63,746 nt of DNA, from contig JAZRRD010000083.1 of assembly GCA_045650425.1 (NCBI GenBank), positions 1-63,746 on the forward strand, given 5' to 3'. Every line of letters starts with the position of its first letter. The stretch's first letter is position 1. The notes beneath the pieces are model-generated. The model searched no databases. It saw only the letters and a program-made list of their open reading frames with translations, and was not told where the DNA came from. Shown one piece after another: positions 50,887 through 59,583 of this stretch. This DNA is from RGIG1752 sp045650425 (GTDB lineage: Bacteria; Bacillota_I; Bacilli_A; RF39; UBA660). A program made the translations under genes and the position numbers.

Positions 50887-51714
50887 ATGGCAATTAAAAA
50901 ATATAAACCTACGACAAACGGCCGTAGAGGAATGTCTACATTAGTTAATGAAGAAATTACTACTAGTACTCCTGAAAAATCACTTTTAGTTTCAAAAAGT
51001 AAAAGTGGTGGAAGAAATAATCAAGGTAGAATGACTGTTAGACATATCGGTGGTGGAGCTAAAAGAAAATATCGTCTTATCGACTACAAAAGAAATAAGA
51101 CTGGTATTACTGGAAGAGTTGCTTCAATTGAATATGATCCAAACAGAACTGCAAATATCGCTTTAATTAACTATAAAGACGGTGAAAAAAGATATATTAT
51201 CGCTCCAAAAGGATTAACTGTTGGAATGATTATAGAAAACGGACCTGAGGCTGATATCAAAGTTGGTAATGCATTACCACTTGAAAATATCCCTGTTGGT
51301 ACAACTGTACATTGCATCGAATTAAAACCTGGTAAAGGCGCTGAAATTTGTCGTAGTGCTGGAGCTAGCGCTCAAATACTAGGACGTGAAGGCAAATATG
51401 TAATGTTAAGATTACAATCTGGTGAAACAAGAAAAGTTCTTGGAACTTGTATGGCAACTATTGGTGTAGTTGGAAATGAGGATTATTCACTAGTAAATAT
51501 AGGAAAAGCTGGACGTACTCGTCACATGGGAATCAGACCTACTAATAGAGGATCTGTAATGAACCCTAACGACCATCCACATGGTGGTGGAGAAGGTAGA
51601 GCTCCAATCGGAAGAAAAGGCCCTCTTACTCCTTGGGGTAAACCTGCTCTTGGATACAAAACTAGAAAAAATAAGAAAGCTTCTAACAAACTTATTGTTA
51701 GTAAGAAGAAATAA
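50887..51714 (+). CDS. rplB: Ribosomal protein L2 (uL2)
   Basis: Universal 50S protein near the peptidyl-transferase centre. 275 residues, normal length; GRNNQGRMTVRHIGGGAKRKYR, SAGASAQILGREGKYVMLRL and the C-terminal MNPNDHPHGGGEGRAPIG with its conserved histidine. Confidence 0.98.
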   Translation: MAIKKYKPTTNGRRGMSTLVNEEITTSTPEKSLLVSKSKSGGRNNQGRMTVRHIGGGAKRKYRLIDYKRNKTGITGRVASIEYDPNRTANIALINYKDGEKRYIIAPKGLTVGMIIENGPEADIKVGNALPLENIPVGTTVHCIELKPGKGAEICRSAGASAQILGREGKYVMLRLQSGETRKVLGTCMATIGVVGNEDYSLVNIGKAGRTRHMGIRPTNRGSVMNPNDHPHGGGEGRAPIGRKGPLTPWGKPALGYKTRKNKKASNKLIVSKKK

Positions 51715-51726
51715 TAGGAGGTTATT

Positions 51727-51990
51727 ATGGCAAGAAGTTTAAAAAAAGGCCCTTATGTATTTGAAAGATTACTTAAGAGAGTTGAAGAATTAAACAAAAA
51801 TAATAAAAAAGAAGTAATAAAAACTTGGTCAAGACGTTCAACAATATATCCTGCATTTGTAGGGCATACATTTGCTGTTCATAACGGAAAAGAATTTATT
51901 CCTGTATATGTAACAGAAGATATGGTTGGACATAAACTAGGTGAGTTCGCACAAACTCGTAAGTTTGGCGGACATGCTGGACAAAAGTAG
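51727..51990 (+). CDS. rpsS: Ribosomal protein S19 (uS19)
   Basis: 30S head protein. 87 residues: MARSLKKGPYVFERLLKRVE, WSRRSTIYPAFVGHTFAVHNGKEF and the closing HKLGEFAQTRKFGGHAGQK are all typical. Confidence 0.97.
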   Translation: MARSLKKGPYVFERLLKRVEELNKNNKKEVIKTWSRRSTIYPAFVGHTFAVHNGKEFIPVYVTEDMVGHKLGEFAQTRKFGGHAGQK

Positions 51991-52001
51991 GAGGTAAATA
52001 G

Positions 52002-52355
52002 ATGGAAGCTTATGCAATACATAAAAGTGCTATCATTGCACCTCGCAAAGCTCGTATGACTATGGACTTAATTAGAGGTAAAGACGTATTCACTGCTGAA
52101 GCAATATTAGAAAATACTAATACTAAAGCAAGTCGTTTAATCTATAAAGTTTTAGAGTCTGCTATAGCTAATGCTGTTAATAACCAAGGAGCAAAAAAAG
52201 AAGATCTAGTTGTATCAGAGTGCTATGTTAATCCAGGTATGGTTTTAAAAAGAATTAAATTCGCTAGCCGTGGAAACGTAGATAGAAGAGATAAAAGAAC
52301 AAGTCACATTACTGTAAAAGTAAGTGATAATAAAAAAGGTAAGGAAGGAGCATAA
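52002..52355 (+). CDS. rplV: Ribosomal protein L22 (uL22)
   Basis: 50S protein of the exit tunnel. 117 residues with APRKARMTMDLIRGKDV, ESAIANAVNNQ and the tunnel hairpin KRIKFASRGNVDRRDKRTSHITV. Followed 3 nt later by rpsC. Confidence 0.97.
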   Translation: MEAYAIHKSAIIAPRKARMTMDLIRGKDVFTAEAILENTNTKASRLIYKVLESAIANAVNNQGAKKEDLVVSECYVNPGMVLKRIKFASRGNVDRRDKRTSHITVKVSDNKKGKEGA

Positions 52356-52358
52356 TTT

Positions 52359-53036
52359 ATGGGACAAAAAGTAAATCCAATAGGATACAGACTTGGAGTT
52401 AATAAAGATTGGCAATCTAAATGGTATGCTGATAAAAACTACGCTGATTTATTAAATAATGATATTAAAATCAGAAAATATTTATCAAAAAACCTAAAAG
52501 AGGCTAGTATTGCTTCAGTTCTTATTGAAAGAAAGAAAAATAGATGTGATATTACAATCAACACTGCTAAACCTGGTGTAATCATCGGACGTGGTGGAGA
52601 AGATATCGAAAAATTAAGAAAGAGCATTGCTAAATTAGTTAACGAAGAAGTATATATCAATATCGTTGAAGTTAAAAATCCTGATTTAAATGCTCAACTA
52701 GTAGCAGATCAAATTGCTGCACAAATTGAAAACCGTGCTCCATTTAGAAGCGCTCAAAAAAGAGCAATCAGAAATACAATGAAAGCTGGAGCTAAGGGAA
52801 TCAAAACTTTAGTATCAGGTCGTTTGGGTGGGGCTGAAATGGCTCGTTCTGAAGGATATACTGAAGGAACAGTTCCATTACATACAATTAGAGCTGATGT
52901 AGATTATGCAACAAGTGAAGCAGATACTACATACGGAAAAATTGGTGTAAAAGTATGGATTTATAAAAGCGAAATTCTTCCTACAAAGAAGAGAATGAAG
53001 GGAGACGATAAAAATGTTGATGCCAAAAAAGACTAA
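52359..53036 (+). CDS. rpsC: Ribosomal protein S3 (uS3)
   Basis: 30S protein with mRNA-helicase role. 225 residues with a KH domain (TAKPGVIIGRGGEDIEKLR) and the C-terminal ISGRLGGAEMARSE-like motif (VSGRLGGAEMARSEGYTEGTVPL). It overlaps rplP by 23 nt. Confidence 0.97.
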   Translation: MGQKVNPIGYRLGVNKDWQSKWYADKNYADLLNNDIKIRKYLSKNLKEASIASVLIERKKNRCDITINTAKPGVIIGRGGEDIEKLRKSIAKLVNEEVYINIVEVKNPDLNAQLVADQIAAQIENRAPFRSAQKRAIRNTMKAGAKGIKTLVSGRLGGAEMARSEGYTEGTVPLHTIRADVDYATSEADTTYGKIGVKVWIYKSEILPTKKRMKGDDKNVDAKKD

Positions 53037-53451
53037 GTATCGTAAACCTCATAGAATATCATATGATGGTCATGCAAAAGGAAATACTGAATTACATTTT
53101 GGTGAATACGGGTTACAAGCGAAAGAAGGAGCATGGATTACTGCTCGTCAAATCGAAGCTGCTCGTATTGCAATGACTCGTTATATGAAACGTGGTGGAA
53201 AAGTTGTTATTAACATTTTCCCACACTTAGCTTTAACTAAAAAACCTTTAGAAACTCGTCAAGGAAAAGGTAAAGGTAATGTTGAAGAATGGGTAGCTGT
53301 AGTTAAAAAAGGTAAAATCATGTTTGAAATAAGTGGTGTTACTGAAGAAATAGCTCGTGAAGCTTTAAGATTAGCTTCTCATAAGTTACCAATCAAATGT
53401 AAATTTGTAAAAAAAGAAGAAGTAAAGGATGGTGCTACTCATGAAAATTAA
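53014..53451 (+). CDS. rplP: Ribosomal protein L16 (uL16)
   Basis: 50S protein near the A site. 145 residues; starts MLMPKKTKYRKPHR as most L16 do, and has GEYGLQAKEGAWITARQIEAARIAMTR-type core, INIFPHLALTKKP and KGKGNVEEWVAVVKKG. The start lies inside rpsC, and its end overlaps rpmC. Confidence 0.97.
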   Translation: MLMPKKTKYRKPHRISYDGHAKGNTELHFGEYGLQAKEGAWITARQIEAARIAMTRYMKRGGKVVINIFPHLALTKKPLETRQGKGKGNVEEWVAVVKKGKIMFEISGVTEEIAREALRLASHKLPIKCKFVKKEEVKDGATHEN

Positions 53452-53659
53452 TGACTTGAGAAAATTATCCGATAAAGAATTAAGCGATAAAATTATCGAA
53501 ACAAAAAGAGAATTATTTGATTTAAGATTAAAACAATCAACTGGAAATTTAGAAAAACCATCAAAGATAAAAGAACTTAGAAAAGACGTTGCTAAAATGA
53601 AAACTATTCTAAGAGAAAGAGAATTAAATGCTGGAGGAAATGACAATGGCAGAAACTAA
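53441..53659 (+). CDS. rpmC: Ribosomal protein L29 (uL29)
   Basis: Small helical 50S protein at the tunnel exit. 72 residues: MKINDLRKLSDKELSDKI and ELFDLRLKQSTGNLEKPSKI are diagnostic. ATG 53441 chosen; the longer frame lacks a Shine-Dalgarno. Overlaps both neighbours. Confidence 0.95.
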   Translation: MKINDLRKLSDKELSDKIIETKRELFDLRLKQSTGNLEKPSKIKELRKDVAKMKTILRERELNAGGNDNGRN

Positions 53660-53906
53660 AAAACAAGAATTAGTTGGAAAAGTAATTAGTTCCAAAAACA
53701 ACAAAACAATTACAGTATTAGTTGAAACTTATAAAAAAGATCCAATTTATGGAAAAAGAGTTAAGTATTCTAAAAAGTATACTGCTCATGATGAAAATAA
53801 TACTGCTAAAGAAGGAGATACAGTAAAGATTAGAGCAACTAAACCTTTATCAAAATTAAAAAGATATGAATTAGTTGAAGTATTAATCGAAGCTGTTATT
53901 CTATAG
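53646..53906 (+). CDS. rpsQ: Ribosomal protein S17 (uS17)
   Basis: 30S protein binding the 5' domain of 16S rRNA. 86 residues: LVGKVISSKNNKTITVLVETYKKDPIYGKRVKYSKKY and the KEGDTVKIRATKPLSKLKRYELV segment. ATG 53646 lies 8 nt after GGAGG. Confidence 0.96.
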   Translation: MAETKKQELVGKVISSKNNKTITVLVETYKKDPIYGKRVKYSKKYTAHDENNTAKEGDTVKIRATKPLSKLKRYELVEVLIEAVIL

Positions 53907-53918
53907 GAGGTACTTTCT

Positions 53919-54287
53919 ATGGTAATGCAAGAATCTAGACTAAAAGTTGCAGATAATTCTGGTGCTCGTGAAGTATTAGTTATTAGATGCGTAGGTGGAA
54001 GTCATAGAAAATATGCTAATATTGGTGATGTTGTTGTTTGTACAGTTAAAAAAGCTATTCCTAATAGTAATATTAAAAAAGGAAAAGTTGTTAAAGCTGT
54101 TATTGTTAGAAGCGTTGAAGGTGTAAGAAGAAAAGATGGTTCTTATATTAAATTCTCAGATAACGCATGTGTTTTAATCAAAGATGATAAGAGTCCTATC
54201 GGAACAAGAGTTCTAGGACCTGTTGCTCGTGAATTAAGAGAAAAAGATTATATGAAGATCGTTTCACTAGCACCAGAGGTATTATAG
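53919..54287 (+). CDS. rplN: Ribosomal protein L14 (uL14)
   Basis: 50S subunit-interface protein. 122 residues: VMQESRLKVADNSGAREVLVIRC at the start, VVRSVEGVRRKDGSYIKFSDNACVLI and GTRVLGPVARELREKDYMKIVSLAPEVL at the end. Confidence 0.97.
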   Translation: MVMQESRLKVADNSGAREVLVIRCVGGSHRKYANIGDVVVCTVKKAIPNSNIKKGKVVKAVIVRSVEGVRRKDGSYIKFSDNACVLIKDDKSPIGTRVLGPVARELREKDYMKIVSLAPEVL

Positions 54288-54297
54288 GAGGTCAATG

Positions 54298-54624
54298 ATG
54301 AAAGTTAAAATTGGAGACAACGTAAAAATCCTTGCTGGTAAAGATAGAGGTAAGGAAGGAAAAGTTTTAAAAACTTTAAAGAAAAAAGACAAAGTAGTTG
54401 TTGAAGGAATTAACATTGTTAAAAAACATTCTAAACCTAATAACACAAATGATAAGGGTGGAATTTTCAGTGTTGAGGCTCCTATTCATGTTTCAAATGT
54501 AAAAGTTATTGAAGCTACTAAAACTGCAAAAAAAGCAGAAAAAAAAGAAGAAAAAGTAGAAAAAGTTGAAAAAGAAGCAAAAGCTACTAAAACAACTAAG
54601 ACTACAAAGAAAGCTAGTAAGTAG
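54298..54624 (+). CDS. rplX: Ribosomal protein L24 (uL24) with a lysine-rich tail
   Basis: 50S assembly protein with a KOW motif (VKIGDNVKILAGKDRGKEGKVLK). 108 residues; the L24 body ends near SNVKVIEATKTAKK and the remaining ~30 residues are an Ala/Lys/Glu/Thr low-complexity tail. ATG 54298 is better spaced from AGGAGG than the preceding ATG. Confidence 0.96.
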   Translation: MKVKIGDNVKILAGKDRGKEGKVLKTLKKKDKVVVEGINIVKKHSKPNNTNDKGGIFSVEAPIHVSNVKVIEATKTAKKAEKKEEKVEKVEKEAKATKTTKTTKKASK

Positions 54625-54632
54625 GTGTTTGT

Positions 54633-55172
54633 ATGAGTAATTTTAAGAAATTATATGAAGAAACTATCGTTCCTGCTTTAACTAAAGATTTCAGCTATAA
54701 AACAAAAATGCAAGTTCCTAAGTTAGAAAAAATAGTTATTAACATGGGAGTTGGAGAAGGATCTAAAGATTCTAAATTTATTGAAGCTGCAGTTAAAGAT
54801 TTGGAAATAATTGCTGGACAAAAACCAGTTGTTACTAAAGCTCGTAAATCAATCGCAGGATTTAAACTTCGTGAAGGTCAAGCTGTTGGTGCTAAGGTTA
54901 CTTTAAGAGGAGAAAATATGTATTATTTCTTCGAAAAACTTGTTAAAGTTGCTTTACCAAGAGTTAGAGATTTTAGAGGTATTTCAAAAACTGCATTTGA
55001 CGGAAAAGGAAATTATACTTTAGGAATTAAAGAACAATTAATTTTCCCAGAAATAGAATATGATAATGTATTAAAGGTTCGTGGAATGGATATTGTATTT
55101 GTTACAAGTGCAAAATCAAATCATGAAGCTGAAGCTCTATTAAGAGCATTTGGCATGCCTTTCAAGAATTAA
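54633..55172 (+). CDS. rplE: Ribosomal protein L5 (uL5)
   Basis: 50S protein that binds 5S rRNA and the P-site tRNA. 179 residues: LEKIVINMGVGEGSKDSKFIE, GQKPVVTKARKSIAGFKLREGQAVGAKVTLRG-type segments and FNYTLGIKEQLIFPEIEYD-like end. Confidence 0.97.
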   Translation: MSNFKKLYEETIVPALTKDFSYKTKMQVPKLEKIVINMGVGEGSKDSKFIEAAVKDLEIIAGQKPVVTKARKSIAGFKLREGQAVGAKVTLRGENMYYFFEKLVKVALPRVRDFRGISKTAFDGKGNYTLGIKEQLIFPEIEYDNVLKVRGMDIVFVTSAKSNHEAEALLRAFGMPFKN

Positions 55173-55185
55173 GGAGGAATAACGT

Positions 55186-55371
55186 ATGGCAAAGAAAAGT
55201 ATGGTTGTAAAAAACAAAAGAACACCTAAATTTAGTACTAGGGCATACACTCGTTGTGAAAGATGCGGTAGACCTCATGGTGTGCTAAGAAAATATAAAT
55301 TATGTCGTATTTGCTTCAGAGAATTAGCAAATCAAGGACAAATCCCTGGCGTTAAGAAGTCAAGTTGGTAG
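55186..55371 (+). CDS. rpsZ: Ribosomal protein S14, zinc-binding type (uS14)
   Basis: 61-residue, zinc-ribbon form of S14: two CxxC pairs in RCERCGRPHGV and LCRICFREL. This is the standard Gram-positive type and contrasts with the zinc-independent paralogue not seen here. Confidence 0.97.
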   Translation: MAKKSMVVKNKRTPKFSTRAYTRCERCGRPHGVLRKYKLCRICFRELANQGQIPGVKKSSW

Positions 55372-55389
55372 GAAAGGAGGAATTTTAGA

Positions 55390-55788
55390 ATGTTTGTACA
55401 AGATAAAATAGCAGATATGTTAACTCGTATTCGTAATGCTAATCAAATGAGATATGCTACTGTTGAAGTTATTGGAACTAAAATGACTTTAGGAATAGCT
55501 GAAATATTAAAAAGAGAAGGATTCATAAGCGATTTTACATATGAAAAACATGTTACTGGAGATAAATTAACATTAACATTAAAATATGGAGAAAAGAAAG
55601 AAAGAGTTATTACTAATTTAAAAAGAGTTAGTAAATCTGGATTACGTGTATACGCTAAAAGTAATGAAATTCCTCGTGTATTAAATGGTTTAGGAATTGC
55701 TATTATTTCTACTTCTAAAGGATTAATGACTGATAAAGAAGCTAGAGAAGCTGGATTAGGAGGCGAAGTACTTGCCTATATTTGGTAA
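55390..55788 (+). CDS. rpsH: Ribosomal protein S8 (uS8)
   Basis: 30S protein binding the central domain of 16S rRNA; in many bacteria it regulates the spc operon. 132 residues: DKIADMLTRIRNANQMRY and the C-terminal GLGIAIISTSKGLMTDKEAREAGLGGEVLAYIW. Confidence 0.97.
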   Translation: MFVQDKIADMLTRIRNANQMRYATVEVIGTKMTLGIAEILKREGFISDFTYEKHVTGDKLTLTLKYGEKKERVITNLKRVSKSGLRVYAKSNEIPRVLNGLGIAIISTSKGLMTDKEAREAGLGGEVLAYIW

Positions 55789-55797
55789 GGAAATTTT

Positions 55798-56337
55798 ATG
55801 AGTAGAATTGGAAATAGAATTTTAACTTTGCCAGAAGGCGTAAGCGCTAATGTAGAAGGCAATAAATTAACTGTTAAAGGACCTAAGGGAGAATTAGAAT
55901 TAACTGTTGATAGTTTAGTAAAAGTTGTTGTTAACGAAGGAACTGTTGCTACTGAACAAGTTAAGAAAACTAAAACTGCTAACATTATGCAAGGAACTAC
56001 AAATTCATTAATCAACAATATGATTACTGGAGTATCTAAAGGATACGAAGTAGGATTAGAAGCAGTAGGTGTTGGATATAGATTTGCAGTAGCTGGAAAT
56101 AAAATAACTATTAGTGCTGGATATTCTCATCCAGTAGTAATGGAAACTCCAGCAGGTGTAAGTGTTGCTTTAGTAAGTAATACTGAAATTACTTTAAGTG
56201 GTATAGATAAGCAAAAAGTTACTGAATTTGCGGCTAATGTTCGTAAAGTTAGAGAACCAGAACCTTATAAAGGTAAAGGAATTCGCTATAAAGGTGAACA
56301 TGTACGTCGTAAAGAAGGTAAGAAGGCTGCTAAATAG
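55798..56337 (+). CDS. rplF: Ribosomal protein L6 (uL6)
   Basis: 50S protein near the sarcin-ricin loop. 179 residues: GNRILTLPEGVSANVEGNKLTVKGPKGEL at the start and REPEPYKGKGIRYKGEHVRRKEGK at the end. Confidence 0.97.
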   Translation: MSRIGNRILTLPEGVSANVEGNKLTVKGPKGELELTVDSLVKVVVNEGTVATEQVKKTKTANIMQGTTNSLINNMITGVSKGYEVGLEAVGVGYRFAVAGNKITISAGYSHPVVMETPAGVSVALVSNTEITLSGIDKQKVTEFAANVRKVREPEPYKGKGIRYKGEHVRRKEGKKAAK

Positions 56338-56354
56338 GGTAAAGGAGAGTTTAT

Positions 56355-56711
56355 ATGATAAAGAAAGAAGCAAAAAATGTTGCTCGTAAGAGAAGACATG
56401 ATCGTGTACGTAGTAAAATCAGTGGTACAAGTGCTACTCCAAGATTAAACGTATTTAGATCAAATAATGGAATTTATGTTCAAGTTATCGATGATGAAAC
56501 TCAAAAAACTCTAGTTAGCTCATCTTCGATAGAATTAAAATTAAAAAATGGTGGCAATGTTGAAGGTGCTGCATTAGTAGGAAAAGACATTGCTGAAAAA
56601 TGTAAAAAAGCAAAAATAACAAAAGTTGTTTTTGATAGAGGTGGATACCTTTACCATGGACGTGTTAAAGCTTTAGCTGAAGCTGCACGTGAAAATGGAT
56701 TAGAATTCTAG
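56355..56711 (+). CDS. rplR: Ribosomal protein L18 (uL18)
   Basis: 50S protein binding 5S rRNA. 118 residues: RKRRHDRVRSKISGTSATPRLNVFRSNNGIYVQVIDD and VVFDRGGYLYHGRVKALAEAARENGLEF. Confidence 0.97.
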   Translation: MIKKEAKNVARKRRHDRVRSKISGTSATPRLNVFRSNNGIYVQVIDDETQKTLVSSSSIELKLKNGGNVEGAALVGKDIAEKCKKAKITKVVFDRGGYLYHGRVKALAEAARENGLEF

Positions 56712-56726
56712 AGTGGGAGGTAAATT

Positions 56727-57230
56727 ATGCCAAAACAAAATATGGATGCTAAAAAAAGCTTATTAGAAGAAAAAGTTATATCTATTGGCCGTGTAACAAA
56801 AGTTACTAAAGGTGGTAGACATTTCAGATTCTCTGCTACAGTTGTAGTAGGAAATAGAAAAGGATTAGTTGGTATTGGTACTGGAAAAGCTAATGAAGTT
56901 CCAGAAGCAATCAAAAAAGCTATCCAAGCTGCTAATAAGAACGTAACAAAAGTTGCATTAATCGACAATAGAACTATTCCTCATGAAGCTACTGGTAAAG
57001 TTGGTAGAGCTTCTGTGTTAATTAAACCTGCTAAAGAAGGTAACGGAGTTATCGCAGGTGGAGCAGCAAGAGCAGTATTAGAACTTGCTGGAATTAAAGA
57101 CATAGTATCTAAATCATTAGGTTCAAATACTAAAATTAACGTAGCAAAAGCTACTTTAGAAGCGTTAAAAATGCAAAAAACACCTGCAAAGGTTGCAGCT
57201 TTACGTGGAAAGAAAGTTGAGGAACTATAA
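56727..57230 (+). CDS. rpsE: Ribosomal protein S5 (uS5)
   Basis: 30S decoding-fidelity protein. 167 residues: VISIGRVTKVTKGGRHFRFSATVVVGNRKGLVGIGTGKA and GVIAGGAARAVLELAGIKDIVSKSLGSNTKINV. It is followed 1 bp later by rplO; rpmD, which normally separates them, is missing. Confidence 0.97.
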   Translation: MPKQNMDAKKSLLEEKVISIGRVTKVTKGGRHFRFSATVVVGNRKGLVGIGTGKANEVPEAIKKAIQAANKNVTKVALIDNRTIPHEATGKVGRASVLIKPAKEGNGVIAGGAARAVLELAGIKDIVSKSLGSNTKINVAKATLEALKMQKTPAKVAALRGKKVEEL

Positions 57231-57231
57231 T

Positions 57232-57675
57232 ATGAAGTTAGAAAATTTACCAGCTTCAAAAGAAGCAAAAGCTCGTAAAAGAGTAGGTCGCGGACCAGGA
57301 AGTGGAATGGGTAAAACTTCTACAAGAGGAGAAAAGGGACAATTAGCACGTAGTGGTGGAAGCGTTCCTGCATGGTTCCAAGGTGGACAATCTCCTTTAT
57401 ATAGAAGATTACCAAAAAGAGGATTTAATAATGCTAGATTTACAACAAGATATGCTACACTTAATCTAACAGACTTAGATCGTTACTTTAATGATGGAGA
57501 CGTAGTTACTCCAGAAATCTTAAAAGAAAGAGGAATAATTAAAAAACAACTTAGTGGCATCAAAGTTTTAGCTACAGGAGAGATTACTAAAAAGCTTACT
57601 GTTAAAGCTCAAAGATTCTCAACAAAAGCTGTAAGCAAAATTGAGGCTGCTGGTGGTAAAGCTGAGGTGATTTAG
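57232..57675 (+). CDS. rplO: Ribosomal protein L15 (uL15)
   Basis: 50S assembly protein. 147 residues: RKRVGRGPGSGMGKTSTRGEKGQLARSGG, GGQSPLYRRLPKRGFNN. ATG 57232 chosen; the longer frame lies inside rpsE. Its Shine-Dalgarno (GAGGAACT) is weak, fitting coupling to rpsE. Followed without gap by secY. Confidence 0.95.
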   Translation: MKLENLPASKEAKARKRVGRGPGSGMGKTSTRGEKGQLARSGGSVPAWFQGGQSPLYRRLPKRGFNNARFTTRYATLNLTDLDRYFNDGDVVTPEILKERGIIKKQLSGIKVLATGEITKKLTVKAQRFSTKAVSKIEAAGGKAEVI

Positions 57676-58941
57676 ATGTTTAAAGGACTATCACAGTTGT
57701 TTAGTCCGAGCAACAAAGATCTAAGGAAAAGAATCTATTTCACACTAGCTTGTTTAGGGTTCTTTTGCTTAGGTACTAGTATAACAATTCCATGGGCATC
57801 AGTTGTCTATGAAGAATTAGGTTTTTTAGAAATATTTAACTTAATGAGTGGTGGAGCTTTAAGAAGTTTTTCAATATTTGCTCTAGGAGTGTCTCCATAT
57901 ATCACCGCTTCAATCATTACACAAATTTTGCAAATGGATATTATACCTTACTTTAAAGAACTTAAAGAACAAGGTTATGTCGGAAGACAAAAAATTAATA
58001 AAATTAATAGATATTTAGGGATTATTATTGGTTTTGTTCAAGCCTATATGTTAACAATGTTTTACATGAATAACGCTGATACAATGACTATTCTAAAAAC
58101 ATCCTTAGTAATGACTGCAGGAACTGCATTCTTATTATGGATGGGGGATCAAATTACTCAAAAGGGTATTGGTAATGGTCAATCATTATTAATCATGGCT
58201 GGTATTATTCAAAGCATGCCTACTGTATTTCAAGGTGCGTTTAATGCCTTTGTTAGTACAGGAACTTATAATAATATTTTAGGTATTGGAATGTTTGCTG
58301 GATTTATAATTCTATATATTTTAATAATTGTTGGAATTATATGGATACAATTAGCAGAAAGAAGAATTCCAATCCAATATGCAAATAGAACTACTAGTGC
58401 TTATGGTAGTCAACAAAGTTTTTTACCAATAAAAATTAATGCCGCAGGTGTTATGCCAGTAATTTTTGCTTCAATTATTACAACAATTCCTGCAACAATT
58501 GTTAATGTAATTGGTAATGAAAGCGCTATTAATTTTGTTAATAAATATATAGTTTATACTTCACCAGTCGGATTTATAATATACATCGCATTAATAATGT
58601 TTTTTGGATATTTCTATACTTTAATAAGTATGAATCCTGATGAGATGAGTAAAAACTTAAATGAAAGAGGAGGATATATTCCAGGTGTTAGACCAGGAGT
58701 AGAGACTTCTAAATATATAAGTAACTCTTTGAGTAAACTAACTGTAGTTGGCTCATTGTTCTTAGTAGTATTGGCTGGATTACCAGTTATCGTTTCTAAT
58801 TTTTCAGGACTTCCAAGTTCTGTAACAATTGGAGGAACAGGAATTTTAATTGTTGTAGGAGTTGCAATTGAAACTTATAAACAGTTAGAAAGTGGTTTAA
58901 TTAGTCGTAGTTATACTGCAAAAAGAAAGAGGTTAAAATAA
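57676..58941 (+). CDS. secY: Preprotein translocase channel SecY
   Basis: Central pore of the Sec translocon. 421 residues with ten membrane helices; motifs LRKRIYFTLACLGFFCLG (N-terminal), SIFALGVSPYITASIITQILQ, NIIGIGMFAGFIILYILIIVGIIWI-type helices and GYIPGVRPGVETSKYI followed by SGLISRSYTAKRKRL-type tail. ATG directly follows the rplO stop. Confidence 0.98.
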   Translation: MFKGLSQLFSPSNKDLRKRIYFTLACLGFFCLGTSITIPWASVVYEELGFLEIFNLMSGGALRSFSIFALGVSPYITASIITQILQMDIIPYFKELKEQGYVGRQKINKINRYLGIIIGFVQAYMLTMFYMNNADTMTILKTSLVMTAGTAFLLWMGDQITQKGIGNGQSLLIMAGIIQSMPTVFQGAFNAFVSTGTYNNILGIGMFAGFIILYILIIVGIIWIQLAERRIPIQYANRTTSAYGSQQSFLPIKINAAGVMPVIFASIITTIPATIVNVIGNESAINFVNKYIVYTSPVGFIIYIALIMFFGYFYTLISMNPDEMSKNLNERGGYIPGVRPGVETSKYISNSLSKLTVVGSLFLVVLAGLPVIVSNFSGLPSSVTIGGTGILIVVGVAIETYKQLESGLISRSYTAKRKRLK

Positions 58942-58943
58942 AA

Positions 58944-59582
58944 ATGAAAAATATAGTTTTGTATGCTCCACCTGCTGCAGGTAAGGGTACACAATGTGAA
59001 TTACTTGAAAAGAACTATGGTTATAAAGTTTTATCAATAGGCCAAGTTCTAAGAAATAATCGCTCTACTGAAACAGAAATTGGGAGAAAGATTATAGAAA
59101 CTCAAGATAAAGGAATATTAACACCTGATGATATAGTTACAGAAGCTTTAAAAAACGAGTTAAAAAAGTTTAAAGACAATAAGATAATTATTGAAGGTTA
59201 TCCTAGAAACATTGAACAAGCAAAACTATTAGATACCATTTTTAAGAATTATATAGTTATTAATTTATATCTTGATAGAGCAACAGCTATGAAAAGAACA
59301 TTAGGTCGTAGAAATTGTGATAAATGTCATAAAATCTATAATATCTACTTTGAAGAGTCGAAGCCTATTAAAGATGGTTTTTGTAATATTTGTGATGTAC
59401 CTTTAACAAATAGATCTGATGATAATGAACAATCATTTAATGTTAGATTTGATGTATATGAGGAAAATGCTCCAAAGATATTACAATTCTATGAAAACAA
59501 AAACATTCTATATCGAGTTAATAGTGGTTATTCTGTAGAATACATAAAAAACCAGGTAGAAAAAATAATAAAAGAGGCGTAA
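58944..59582 (+). CDS. adk: Adenylate kinase, zinc-lid type, with a variant P-loop
   Basis: Interconverts ATP, ADP and AMP. 212 residues. The P-loop reads YAPPAAGKGTQ where the family has GPPGAGKGTQ, so two glycines (positions 8 and 11) are alanine; the catalytic lysine is kept. The lid has a zinc site with two CxxC pairs (NCDKCHK and FCNICDV). IIEGYPRNIEQAK replaces the common DGFPRT. Located between secY and map as usual, so the function is not in doubt but the changes are unusual. Confidence 0.93.
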   Translation: MKNIVLYAPPAAGKGTQCELLEKNYGYKVLSIGQVLRNNRSTETEIGRKIIETQDKGILTPDDIVTEALKNELKKFKDNKIIIEGYPRNIEQAKLLDTIFKNYIVINLYLDRATAMKRTLGRRNCDKCHKIYNIYFEESKPIKDGFCNICDVPLTNRSDDNEQSFNVRFDVYEENAPKILQFYENKNILYRVNSGYSVEYIKNQVEKIIKEA

Positions 59583-59583
59583 A

